Source: Chara braunii (Eukaryota; Streptophyta; Charophyceae; Charales; Characeae). From it: DNA of 39,199 nucleotides. Positions within the stretch are counted from its first letter, which is position 1, and the number at the start of each line of letters is the position of its first letter. The translations under genes and the position numbers were made by a program. Below the pieces are notes generated by a model that had not been told where the DNA came from, did not search any database, and saw only the letters and a list, made by a program, of their open reading frames with translations. The DNA is taken from NCBI GenBank assembly GCA_003427395.1, contig BFEA01000031.1:1297987-1337185 (forward strand), in the 5' to 3' direction. Below are positions 21,385-31,804 of the stretch, one piece after another.

Positions 21385-21715
21385 TCAAGACTATAGCCGA
21401 TCGGAGGGCCTCATAACCAGACCGATCCTTTCTGTCATAGATGACGCTCCTACCGGCTATTAGTCAAAACCGTTAGCTCTTCTCAAGGAGTCTTAATCAT
21501 GGAAGTCCCCGTCACAGACTAGATCGCTTGTGGCCCATAACCAGCTTTTACGTGACTACGCAAGCGGGGATGCCGAATTGAACGGATCTTTCCTTACCCC
21601 CTGCCACACACAGAACCACCCGAGACTCACAACCATTGCCCGGGTAAGGGCTTTCTTACATGACAGGTTTCCCTGCTGCAGATGACACGCTTACTGGCAG
21701 CTAAAGCCCAACAGA
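21385..21715. repeat. Multi-stem repeat units around an ATAACCA / ACAACCA core
   Basis: Unit 1 folds as a three-way junction: GACTATAGCC (21389-21398) with GGCTATTAGTC (21455-21465) encloses GATCGG/CCGATC (21399-21404, 21422-21427) and GTCAT/ATGAC (21434-21445). Unit 2 has CGCTTG/CAAGCG around GGCCCATAACCAG. Unit 3 has CCTTACCC (21592-21599) with GGGTAAGG (21642-21649) around CTCACAACCATTG. The sequence after unit 3 (GATGACACGCTTACTGGC) resembles part of unit 1 (GATGACGCTCCTACCGGC). Confidence 0.65.
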
Positions 21716-23460
21716 GTGGAACTGCGGATTTGGACGGAGATAATACTCTAACTCCATAAAATTTTCTATTAAGCCACCCCCTCCTCTCAAGGGTGAGCCC
21801 TCCATAATAATTTTTAGGACCCCTTCTATTTTGAAGGAGAATCACCCATAAAAATCTCTCAGCCATCTTCTCACTCATGGATGGATTTGTTTATATAGCC
21901 TTAAAACATTCTTCACTTGAAAATACCCCTCAAGCTTTATCAGGCCGCTCTTGGGCATAACCTCTCTCTTAACATGATTTTTTGGACTCTTTGAGCCTTC
22001 CAGAAATATCCCACAAATAATCACGCTTTCTTCGCCTCACCATTAATTAAAGTAATACACAAAAAAACTCATAATGCCACTTTGATGAGAATGCCAACGA
22101 CAACCAAAACACGCACGATCCTGCAACCTGGGGGAGTCAAAACAAATCAGGTTATTCCAAGTCTCATATCCTTACAAATTTTGAATTATCACAAATTCAT
22201 ATTCCAATCAACCAGATTGTATAGCGTATCATACAAGTTACCTACGCAGAATGATATCAAACGTTCTCACAAAGTTGATTAGCGTCAACGTACAGACGAC
22301 AACTTCTTAAAAGACCTCAACTCGTATCTGTCAAAAACTAAAACCAACTTAACGAGTGGATAATCAGATCCAAATTGCATGCACAATCCAAAAAAAAAAA
22401 AAACGCACACTCGAGATCAGAACTATATACAAGAAGAGGACCTATGTCTCATAAAACTCATAGGTTTGGAAACAAAAGCAACATAAGTACATAATTGCTC
22501 ATTAATTCTATTAATCGAGCCTACCGCTGTCGCACTTTTTCCAGTCGAGCCGCTTCGGGCGACCAGAAAGCCAACAGGCTGTCACGCAGGATTTTGTGTG
22601 TGCTTGCAATAAATTAAAATAAATTAAATAATGCAAATCCCTTCCTGTTGTGTGTGTCCGGCTTCGAGCGAGACCCTTCAATTGTGGTCTTCGCCGGTCC
22701 CCGGTCTTAAGAATCTTTTATTTTGATTCTGAACAGCAGAGAGTTATGCAAATAATGATCATAAAATTATGGGGTGCTATGCATGCATCAATTATGTCAA
22801 TCAGATTTTGAGAACTGTGACAAAACATCCTCGAAGGCAATCATCAAGCAAGAATAATGCAGAAAATAAGACTGACGAGCAAGACGGGCAATTGAATGAG
22901 GGAAGAATGAGAACTCATAATAATCTCAGAAAGTACACGTAAACGAGCGTAGTCAGCACCTCTCAAGAGTCCTCACTCATCCCTCTGGTCAGTCTCTCTC
23001 AATCTCTCTTTTCACTGTTCGTCACTAGTGATGTGACCCACCTAAAGCCAGCAAGCTCTGAGCATGACCAGCCGAGGTACATGACACGAAAATTAACCAT
23101 AGAGCAAAACTCCTCCCACAATGAAAGCAGCCCGTCCACTGAGACCAAAACTGCAAATCAGTGTTGTGCCGTTCTCATCGAACTCTCTCTCTCTCTGCTC
23201 CAGATACCCGGCTGCCGAGATCCACACCGCGTCAAAATGATCGTGTGTCTCCTTGCCCTTTCTCAGGTAGGGCCTCATGTCATGAATAGTACCGTCAGCA
23301 AAACTTGTCTGAACGACAAAGAATTGATAGGTCTCCCTGTCTGAAACCGATGACACTGACATAACGATAGCGAAAGGTCTCCTTGCAACAGAGTCGATTG
23401 AGATTAGTCAGCACTGACTCACTGATGAAAAATGAGTGGACCGTACTCATGAGGAAAATA
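21716..23460. other. Gene-poor spacer
   Basis: No recognisable gene. ORFs of 60-103 codons at 23033-23362 overlap on opposite strands and lack motifs. Confidence 0.5.
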
Positions 23461-23489
23461 TCTGGTATCCGCTGAATTGTCTCTGGCTC

Positions 23490-23905
23490 GCTTGCAGATT
23501 TGATTGTTGAACTATTTGTTGAGCTGATTGTTGAATTGCTTGCTAAATTGCTGATATAGTTGCTGATCCGAATGCCGAACTGAAAACTAAACTAAGTACC
23601 TTTTCTGATGACTGACCTGAATGTCAATCTGAATTCTGATCTTAATACCTCTCCTTGATCGCTGATCTGAAAGCTCTTCTGATTGCTTGCTGGTCTGATT
23701 GTTAATCTGATTACTGGTTTGGTAGCTGATCTGTTTGTTTGGTCCAGAAACTGATTGATTGCTGAAGAAGAAAAAAAAACTAAGCCGAATGCTGATTCGA
23801 ACGCTGTTCCTGGTGCTGCTCTGTCGGTTAAACTGAATGCTGACCTAAATACCTTTTCTGAGTACCGATCAAGACGCTGATATGAGTTCTGACTGAATAT
23901 TGATC
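23490..23905. repeat. Degenerate GATTGCTGATCTGA-type repeat tract
   Basis: Loose iteration of 10-16-base units such as GATTGTTGAACT, TTGCTGATCTGA and CTGATTGCTTGC. A related tract sits beside the retroelement at 33060-33175. Confidence 0.75.
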
Positions 23906-24277
23906 GTCTGCTGCACAGTCACTCCTGACAGTACTATACTCTGCACACCAAAGGCATAGTCAAGTGCTGATTAATACTGACAGTTCAATTTCCAAGACCG
24001 TTCGTTGCTGAGTCAGTTCTCTTGTTGTCTGAGATCGAGTTGCTCTTATCTGGGTCCCGACTACACGCCGATCAAGTGCTGGTCAGAAAATTCAAACAAA
24101 TACTGGTATATTAAGTGTTGAGATAACTGCAGTTTGGCTGTTGCTTAAATGGCGATTACTACATTGCCATCCGTGTTTTGTCAATGTAATGGGTGCCCTG
24201 TCGTGGTCTGTTTCCGGACACCAACCCGCTCTCTCTAACCTGTCATTGCCTCTCTCTGGGTTGATAGTTAGGCCCTT
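23906..24277. other. Non-genic spacer
   Basis: Nothing supported. Confidence 0.45.
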
Positions 24278-24553
24278 TTACTGATTTCCAATAATCCTCC
24301 TCCTTGCCTCCTCAATGGACCCCACTGATGAGAAGGTACTGTGTAGCTTTTCATTTGATCTGTAAATGTAAAAAGTGTATTCAATATGAGTCTGGTTTTT
24401 CACTTGCTCTAGAGCTAGTTCCATCATGAGTCTCTTCAGATAACTNAGGTTCTTTGTGACTCTCTCCTCCCAACCTTCACATTTGTCTTGATGCATTGTA
24501 CAGGTCACCCTCCGCCTTTCCTCACCTCCCATCTCTCTCTTTATTTTGGCCAC
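24278..24553 (-). CDS. Possible small exon or gene fragment, unrecognised
   Basis: A 91-codon minus-strand frame starting MAKIKREMGGEERRRVTCTM, with balanced composition, two Cys and a charged C-terminus ending EEARRRIIGNQ. It contains one ambiguous codon at the N at 24446. The residue mix looks more protein-like than neighbouring frames, but I recognise no family, and there is no neighbouring frame or splice site to extend it. It may be a chance frame. Confidence 0.2.
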   Translation of the reverse strand: MAKIKREMGGEERRRVTCTMHQDKCEGWEERVTKNXSYLKRLMMELALEQVKNQTHIEYTFYIYRSNEKLHSTFSSVGSIEEARRRIIGNQ

Positions 24554-26489
24554 CTTTAATGAATAGGCAGTTAATAATCACTGATCGTGAAAACCTGCGT
24601 GATTAGACAGAAAGGGGGCAGGGTAACCGTCCGAGGATTCTACACTAACCTCGTGAATTCCACTCTGATTTTACTGAGTCTGCGTCAAGAGCCTAGACCT
24701 GCTCGTTGAGTATTGCTTGTCTTCAACAATCCAAACAGTGTCCTCTGGTTCTACCTGAGTTCGGCTGACCCTGGGTTGAATTACCCGTGTCAGCGTCGAA
24801 TTACCCAGGCCTGTTTTGAATTCACCCGACCCTGGTTTAAGAGGTCCGGTTTACAATAACTCGCGTCTAGTTTCTGGTATCCTGTTTTTGATTAGCCACT
24901 CGTCGAGTTTCCATCAGTCTGTAGATCATCAAAACCTTAACGGAAGCTCAGCCCTTCGAATTCTAGCTAAATGCTTGGCCAGACAATGCTCGAATACTAA
25001 TTCCCAAAGTCACCAAGTGAATTATCCATCATTGGTCCGCCCCCCAGTAACACTTGGGGCAGCACGGTCACCAACCTCTCTTCCTCTTTTGCCATTAACC
25101 AATAAAAGCCCCTTATGTCCAGTCCGTTGTCTCTACTGATGAGTAGATGCACCGGTCGCCCACTCTGTTTATAGGAGTAAGAAGAGTATGCTACTGACTT
25201 CTAACCTGTCACCATTTCCCAACGCTCCTTTTTATCAAACTCAAGATGTTCAGCTTTTCTTGTTAATTACGGGCCTTGATTTCTGTATCGTGCGTACGGT
25301 CTCTAGACACGGTTACTTGAATACGAACCCGTATGATGCAAGTTCTAACTCAAAAGCTGAAATCCCGGGGTTCAATATTCTCCTTTAAGAAAAACATCCC
25401 CACCTGATTCAAAGAAAAGAAAATTTTGACCTTTTCACGTCAATACCACTTTTACGAGAGGCATGACTTGGCGGGTAAGGGAAGTGTGTTCAGGGTCCTC
25501 CCCCTCGTAACCAAGGCCAGGCCAGCTATGACGGTGGACTCAAGTTGTTTCTTTAGGAGCTGGAAACTTGTCCGACCCGAATAGAATTAAGATTTTTAAT
25601 CACCATCAAGCAGGAATTTAGCCAAGGCATAAGAATTTTTTCTCAGTATTGCTTTCCTCTTCCCCATCCATTCAATGATCAAAACCATAGAATATAGCCA
25701 ATGAAAATCAACCCAATGTTTCCTCCAAAACATACAACACTACTCAGTCATTTGCAGGCTTTTCACTGTCACACACTTGAGCACACTCAGACCTTCGCCT
25801 TCGTTGACAGTAACTCAATCACGCGAACATATGCAACCTTGCAATCATACCATTATGGAGTCACGCAAAAACAACACGTGGTGTAACCCAGCGAAGTGGT
25901 TATACAAGGCAACCACTCGACATAGTCACACGACGTAACCGCATGCGGGAAAGAGGCAGAGTTTCAGTTGCACTTGTAATCTCCTTTGAGCCCCTTGCCA
26001 ATATCAGGATTATTTAACTTTTCACCTTCATTAAACCCTTAGGCTGATAACTCGTACATTGGACTTCTCTCTGAGACCAGAACGTTTCTAGGTCATCATT
26101 ACCAGTCGCGGCTATTTTACCTACTCACCTACTTACACAGCCTACTGACAACTTAACCTCAATCAGAACGCAACATTTCCGGTTAATATATGTCAGTCAT
26201 TTGAATTTAAACAAAATAAAATAAGACAGAAGGAAGTCGAGATTGATTAAAGAAAGTAATTGTTACGCAATTGGTTGACATCTTATCTGAGGGTTCAATC
26301 GAAGCGGCTGTAAAGAAGCGCCCAATGACCTTCGATAGCAGTGCCCATTACAGATAAAAAGTCGCACGAAGATGGTATGATAGTTCACCATCAGAGGAAG
26401 AACGCGGATAAGTAGCAGGAGTCGCCTTCGAGAAGAAAGTCTCCTGTTAGCTTCTCGGCCCTCAACCTTCTTCCGCACACCCCAAAAAC
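24554..26489. other. Gene-poor spacer
   Basis: A small degenerate repeat of TTGAATTACCC / TCGAATTACCC / TTGAATTCACCC spans about 24776-24828. No gene recognised elsewhere. Confidence 0.5.
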
Positions 26490-26972
26490 TCAGGCGACTA
26501 CTCTAGTATAGAGCCCAACATTCAATCCTACCTCCCTCGTCCCACTCATCCTTTTACATAGGTACATTGACACTGACAGCGAGCTTACACGCCCTCGTCC
26601 TACAAGAGTACAGGCTCCACTGTCATCTCTTCCCTCAAAACTGACTTCCCCCCTTCGTTCAGGCTTTCTCCATCTCTCTCTAGCCCACCCACGGACTGTG
26701 TAGTTCGCCTCCCATGTGTACCCGCTCCATGACTCGACCCTTGGGCTTGTCCGAACTAGCTTCAGAGTCCCTTTCTCAATCACCCGCCAACGCACCAAAA
26801 ACTCACAGCGGTCATGCGGACACAAGACGTCATCCCTAAGAGCCAAGGCAGCTGCGCCGACGATGTTGAAGACCATTGTCAAAACCTCCGTCTCCCTCTC
26901 AAGGGTACTTCCCAGTGATGACCTCTCCCTCACTCTCGAGTGTAGCCTGTGTGTCCGTAACCGATCACTCAC
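26490..26972 (-). pseudogene. Possible decayed coding fragment, 160 codons
   Basis: Minus-strand frame with mixed, fairly protein-like composition (a stretch around LVRWRVIEKGTLKLVR and VESWSGYTWEANYTVRGWAR). It carries scattered Trp and Cys, not the simple repeats typical of accidental frames here. No domain recognised. It is weak evidence for an old minus-strand gene or element together with the frame at 27990-28286. Confidence 0.2.
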
Positions 26973-27989
26973 CCTCTCTCACACTGCCTCTGGCCTTGCC
27001 ACGTGCAGCCTGTGTATGCACATAACCGCCCCTCCGCTAAATCCCCGTGCATGATCGAATTTTCTAGCTCGTCACGCATTGCAGTCCAGTTGACGTCAAC
27101 ATCTAACCTCTTGGTCACTCCCGTTCGTATCTATATCTTTCAGTCGTTCACTTGATCGTCTTGATCTCAAACACTCCTCCCTTTTACGCACATTTCCGCC
27201 CCTGTGTGAAAACTCGCTATGGCTCAGTGAACACGAGAACGCCCCGAATGAATCGTGAAAATCATGGTTGACATCCACAGTATCTCAGATGATCGCACAC
27301 TGCTCACCCGTGCAACCACTCCTCATTCGTTAACCGCGCCACGCGTACGCATGTAACCGCCTCGTAGCTCATACCCCGTTTCTCAGAATGACAAGACGCT
27401 GACTTCTGGCGCTGCGCTCTCACACACGTCCTTCCCTCTGCCTTGCCTCTCTACGGTCCCGTGGCCTCAAGGTGTCAGCTGCGAGCTCGCCTCGAGCCCG
27501 CCAGTGTACAGCTCGCCCCACACGTGTGCCGCACACAGGCGTATCTCCCTGCGCTTGTCTGTCTCCCCTTTTCGTTGACTGCCTTCCTCTTCTCAAATTG
27601 CCACCTGCACTCTCTTCTCCATTCTAGGACATCTAGGTGCCAAGAAGTCATGCGAGCTTGCACGGATCGGCTGACGTCAATCGCACTCCACACACTCACA
27701 TCGTTCCCGCTCACGCCCTCTCCTTCTCGTTGACTCCTACATGCGCATTTTCTCAGACCCGTCTTTTTCCCTTGTTCGGTTTCTCACCCATCCCGCGGCC
27801 TCTGGGCGTCAGCTGTCGTGAGGTGGCCTCGGGTCCCTTTTCCACCGGCTCCGAGGCTCGGTGGTGCCTCTGGATCTCGCCTGGCCTGATCCAGGACCTG
27901 AGGTCTGTTTCCCGGTCTGCCTCACTCATCTCGCTCTCCCGACCCGAGTCTCTCTCGTTGTGCTGTTCCTCCCTTGTCTCGGTCCCTGT
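26973..27989. other. C/T-rich spacer, partly open on the minus strand
   Basis: The minus strand from about 28010 down to 27750 stays open in the frame of the 27990-28286 fragment except for one TGA, ending near KPNKGKRRV, and then becomes stop-rich. It may be the remainder of that fragment. Confidence 0.3.
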
Positions 27990-28286
27990 TCATGACTCGG
28001 TCTCGTGATAGATGACCGACACCCTCAAGCCCACGGTCACCCCATCTCGCCTGCATCTCCGCTCCACCCTGTCACGAGCTTCGGAAATGGCAGCCTGCAG
28101 CCTCTGGTCACCTCGCATCTCCTCCTCTCTCCCCCCTTCTATGAAGACCTTCAGTCGGACTACCTCTCCCCCGTCGCAGTTCAGGATCGTAGTGATATGA
28201 GGGCCTTCGCCCGACATCGGAACCCAGTGCACTATGTGCCGCCAACAGTCAGGCCTATAGCCGTGTAGCGCCATCAGNTACACCAC
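27990..28286 (-). pseudogene. Possible decayed coding fragment, 98 codons
   Basis: Minus-strand frame with soluble-protein character: ALHGYRPDCWRHIVHWVPMS, then a hydrophobic/charged alternation through EVVRLKVFIEGGREEEM, and a helical, charge-rich AAISEARDRVERRCRRDG segment. It ends in TGA but the frame continues open for about 80 codons beyond. One codon contains N (28278). I do not recognise the family; it could be a retroelement gag remnant or a host exon. Confidence 0.3.
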
Positions 28287-28814
28287 AGCTACTTCCTACT
28301 AGGAATAGTCAGTGTCGATACTCGACGCACGCATGCACGATAGGCCGACCGATCTCTCACTTCGCCGCCCTGCTCTCCAGCAAGCGAGAACGCTGGCCAA
28401 CCCAGGCGACCGAGAACGGAGGCCTGTTCCATCAATAGATCTTACCGACTAAAAAGAGCAAACGCACTTCTCTGTGCCCTTGTAAAAGAAAAACGGGGGA
28501 CCGCTTTCGCTTATAAAGATAATGGAGACCCTGCGTCTGCCGTTAATGTCAATGTGCAGTGGTCCCATAACTGGATACCGGCGGATCTCCAGCCCTCTTC
28601 AAATCGTATCGTCAGCCTACCTCTATCGGGTACCCATGTCCGATGGCAAGGAGGGGGCTNATGACCCTTNTGAGGGGTGATAAGCCTCCTACCAATGCGG
28701 CCGCGGGTCGCCCTCCCCTTCTTTTGGAGCCTAACCACACGACGTCAGTTCGGAGCTCACCCGCTGATTATATGCAAGGCAGGCCTACTTTGGCCATGGG
28801 TCCCTGGCTCGTAA
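28287..28814. other. Gene-poor spacer with one imperfect hairpin
   Basis: GGAGGGGGCT..ACCCTT and GAGGGGT..AAGCCTCC fold back across 28650-28692; two Ns lie inside the hairpin, consistent with a sequencing-difficult fold. Confidence 0.45.
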
Positions 28815-29800
28815 ATCGAACCGTTGGCCTCCCGTGAAAGGACAGTTCAATAGGCCAAATTCGAAAATAGAAAATCTAAGCAAAAATAACAGAAATAGTT
28901 ATCAAAACAATAATAATAAAATAATAATAATAATAATCGCAGGGAAAATATAAGGAAATAAAGGGTAGCGTTCCAGAATCTCTTTGCGCAGCAACCTCGC
29001 CCGAACCGTGACCCGCGTTCACACATGAGTCTGAAAACCCAATTTTCAGCCTTTGCCTTTTTCCCCTTTCTTTTTTCTCTTTTTCTTAGTTTTCTCCTTT
29101 TAGCCCTCACTGTATCTGCCTCTTAACCTAACCATCGAGGTCCACNCGATTCAGGCTCACAGGTCTGGCTCAAGCAAATTACGAGAGGCCGGTATGACTC
29201 AAACCATAGAACCGCAGTTGTGGTCTGAAGACCCGAATCGGCGGCCTTCCCTATGAAGTGACACATCGATGGGCGGAAAACTGGAAATGGGGGAACTAAT
29301 TAATAACAATAATAATAATAATAAAAACGAAAAGAAAAGGTGGCGCTTCAAATTTCCTTCGTGCCACAGCTTCGCCTGAATAGCGATGCAAGTCCACGCA
29401 CAAGCCCAAACCCGATTTTCATCCTTACCTCTCTTTCTTTCTTTTCACACTTCCCCTACAGCTGTTGTGGCCCTACCGAGCGGAACCTAGACGCAGAAAC
29501 CTGGTATAGGTGATATTTGAAGGGTTGAGTCTGTCTAGACTGCAACACCACCGCTCGAGTTCAAAGCCCAGTCTTGTCGGCCTCCCCACGAAACGACAGA
29601 CCAGTCAAGGAAGGCAAAAAAAGGATGATGATAACAATAAATAGTTAAAAAAAAAATAACAAAAGAAGTTAAACGCAAGGATAACTGGGGTTCGGAGGCC
29701 ATCAGATTTCCCCCGAACTAAAGCTAGTAGTCCAACCACATTAATCAGACCTCTGATTTTCTATTTTTCTTTTCTTGTTGCTTTTTGTTTAGCTTTCTAT
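28815..29800. repeat. Three diverged ~340-420-bp tandem units
   Basis: Each unit starts with GGCCTYCC followed by GAA and GACA (about 28825, 29243 and 29579). Each then has an A-rich (AAT)n or AATAAC stretch, a GC-richer middle, and a closing polypyrimidine tract (CCTTTCTTTTTTCTC, CTCTCTTTCTTTC, TTTTTCTTTTCTTG). Copies are strongly diverged outside these anchors. Confidence 0.65.
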
Positions 29801-30168
29801 CTTCTTGACTGCTGTCAGTATCATGCACCTGACCCATAACCTGCCTAGGGCGCGAGCGGCGCGCGGCAGAAAAGACAACACCGATCTTCTCACCTCCACG
29901 TCCCAGGGTAAACCCGGCGGCTACCACGGTCACAGACCGGTTGTGCTCTGCTGTACAGCAGGGCGCCGAGCCTGCGTGGACCAATGGAAGTCCTGCGGCG
30001 CACCCTTTTGCTGAGGCAAACGCTAAGCAGGTCCGGTCCACGTCATGGTATAGCCCAGGTACCAAGTAGGGACTTGGCACACGGAGGAGGGAAGGGACAC
30101 CACGCCCTCCGACATAATACCAACCCCCCACCCAGCGTCCCCCCTAGGTCAAAGTTTTGCAACGGGAT
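29801..30168. other. Possible upstream region of the 30.2-31.2 kb unit
   Basis: No gene recognised; C-rich before the TATA motif. Confidence 0.35.
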
Positions 30169-30170
30169 CC

Positions 30171-30179
30171 GGTATATAA
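30171..30179 (+). promoter_or_regulatory. TATA box
   Basis: GTATATAAA is a canonical RNA polymerase II TATA sequence in a GC-moderate context, followed by a pyrimidine-rich stretch typical of a 5' UTR. It could serve the possible spliced gene starting about 500 bases downstream. A chance match cannot be excluded. Confidence 0.4.
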
Positions 30180-30669
30180 AACAACCACAATCGTCAATGT
30201 TCTCATCCGCTTCCGATGTGGCTTGGGTTGTCGTCCGCGCCGCACTCTTGTGCAATTCGCTCACCTTTCCTCTTTGCGCCAACCATCTCTCTGCGCTAGG
30301 CTTCTCTCATAGAGTTTGTTTTCTTTTTCTGCTCTCGTCTTCCTTTTTACGGTCGCACTCTCCTCCAGTGCTCGTTCTCATTTGGCAATCTAGCCTTCTT
30401 TCTTTGCGCCTTGGTGCTAGATTTCTTATGCCAACCTTCTCTCTCTGCGTTAACCTTTCTTTCTCAGATTTTTCTTCCTCGCTCAACAGTTATCTTCTTA
30501 CTTAATACCTACCTCTCCTCTTAGCGCTCTTCTCCTCTCTTATGTAGTGTACCATAATTCTTCATAGCCGGTGCATTTATAGTCTTGCCTTTATAAATCT
30601 CACTCATATAGTATTCTCAGTCATAGCCCTTGGAGATAGATCCTCTGTCTTTTATCCTTTGCTTAACAG

Positions 30670-31157
30670 CTGTTTCGCTTTACATCATATCTGAGGCACG
30701 CTGTGGACAGGGTAGAGGTAGGGGAGGAAAAGGAGGGAAAGCAAAAGAAGAACCGCCAGCTAGGGCACGACGGGATTATAGCTCAGAGTAGGAGGAAGAA
30801 GAGGAGCCGCGAGGCTATGGCCGCTTAAGGCCACATCCCCGCTACCCGTTAGGAGGGTGGTACGAGAGAACTCCATCTCCTGACAGGATGGAGTTCCTTC
30901 GCAAGAGGTTCGATGCGCGCTACGGTACCCCCCGCGCTTCTTCACCTCCTTACATCCCTAGGGCTCCTTCCACCCCAGCCGTAAGCAAAGTCGTAGTGCC
31001 TGCTCCACCTTCCTCTATCTCGTGCGTTGTCTCGTCTCCACATTATCCTAATCACTGCATTCTTTTTCGCATCTTCTTCCTTCTCTTTCTTTTCCAGCTT
31101 GAACTCATGGCTGTCTTTTATGTCTTATATAAGCGCGACTTCTTCTCTGCTTTCTGA
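30670..31157 (+). CDS. Possible small spliced gene, or remnant, Arg/Gly-rich
   Basis: An open plus-strand frame follows a good 3' splice-site context (pyrimidines, CTTAAC, AG at 30668-30669). It begins with an Arg/Gly-rich stretch (GQGRGRGGKGGKAKEEPP), passes one TAG at 30789-30791, then reads EEEEPRGYGRLRPHPRYP and YERTPSPDRMEFLRKRFDAR. At 30981 it meets GTAAGC; 30981-31097 looks like a 117-nt intron with CTAAT branch-like sequence and a strong TTTCTTTTCCAG acceptor. The second exon continues in phase for 19 codons to a TGA at 31155. RGG-type composition suggests RNA or DNA binding, as in gag-like or RNA-associated proteins. The TAG means it is broken, mis-framed, or starts at the ATG at 30888. 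A hairpin (GAACTCCAT/ATGGAGTTC, 30868-30896) overlaps that ATG. Confidence 0.3.
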
Positions 31158-31434
31158 GTCTGATTTCGACTCATAAAATTTCCAGTTCACTGTCCATTCC
31201 ATAGCGTCCCAGGCCTGAGAGTTTGGCTTCTTTAAGGCCAGGGATGCAGGTTCCTCGTGAACCAGGCCGCTTGTCGGCCACCAAATAAAATTTTAAGAAG
31301 GATTTTGTCTGAATGTTTGACTTGTTCAACCGTTGGCTTTTCACATGGAGGTTACCTCAGCTCTTGATCAGACATTTATGCCAAGGATGACCCCAGTAAC
31401 GAGGGTACTCACTGTATCTGCTACGTCAGGAGTA
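31158..31434. other. Non-genic spacer with short hairpins
   Basis: GGTTCCTCGTGAACC and GGCCGCTTGTCGGCC form adjacent small hairpins near 31248-31280. No coding. Confidence 0.45.
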
Positions 31435-31620
31435 GGGTATACCAAACCCTTTTTTCTGTTCTCTGGTCTGAGAGACATCTTCTCAGCTCCTCACTTGATG
31501 GAGATACCAAACCCTTGTTTTCTTTCTCTGGCCTGAGTGAGGCGTCTCCTCAACTTCTTAGACAAAAGGGAGGAGATACCAAACCCTTTTTTTTTTTTTT
31601 GGTCTGGAAACTTCAAATAA
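31435..31620. repeat. ~70-bp tandem repeat, three copies
   Basis: GAGATACCAAACCCTT (first copy GGTATACCAAACCCTT), a T-rich run, and then GGTCTGAGAGA / GGCCTGAGTGA / GGTCTGGAAAC recur with ACCAAACCC at 31441, 31506 and 31578. Confidence 0.88.
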
Positions 31621-31800
31621 GTATTTGTATACCTGCAAAACCAGCAAATCCCACAGACAACAACCATGCCCCAGCAAGCAGACTCTCTGACAACCAGCAG
31701 TTAAGCATCAACAAATTAAAATAAAACCCATAAATAAAATAATAAATAATAAATAATAATTAATACATAACAACTCTTCGTACCCAAGATTTATTGATTG
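31621..31800. other. AT-rich simple-sequence spacer
   Basis: AAATAAT repeats at about 31715-31770; no gene. Confidence 0.6.
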
Positions 31801-31804
31801 CCTT

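Noticed and set aside
28805-28835. B-box-like GGTTCGATT on the minus strand
   Set aside because: The surrounding bases do not form a T-arm stem and no A box is found at a suitable distance.
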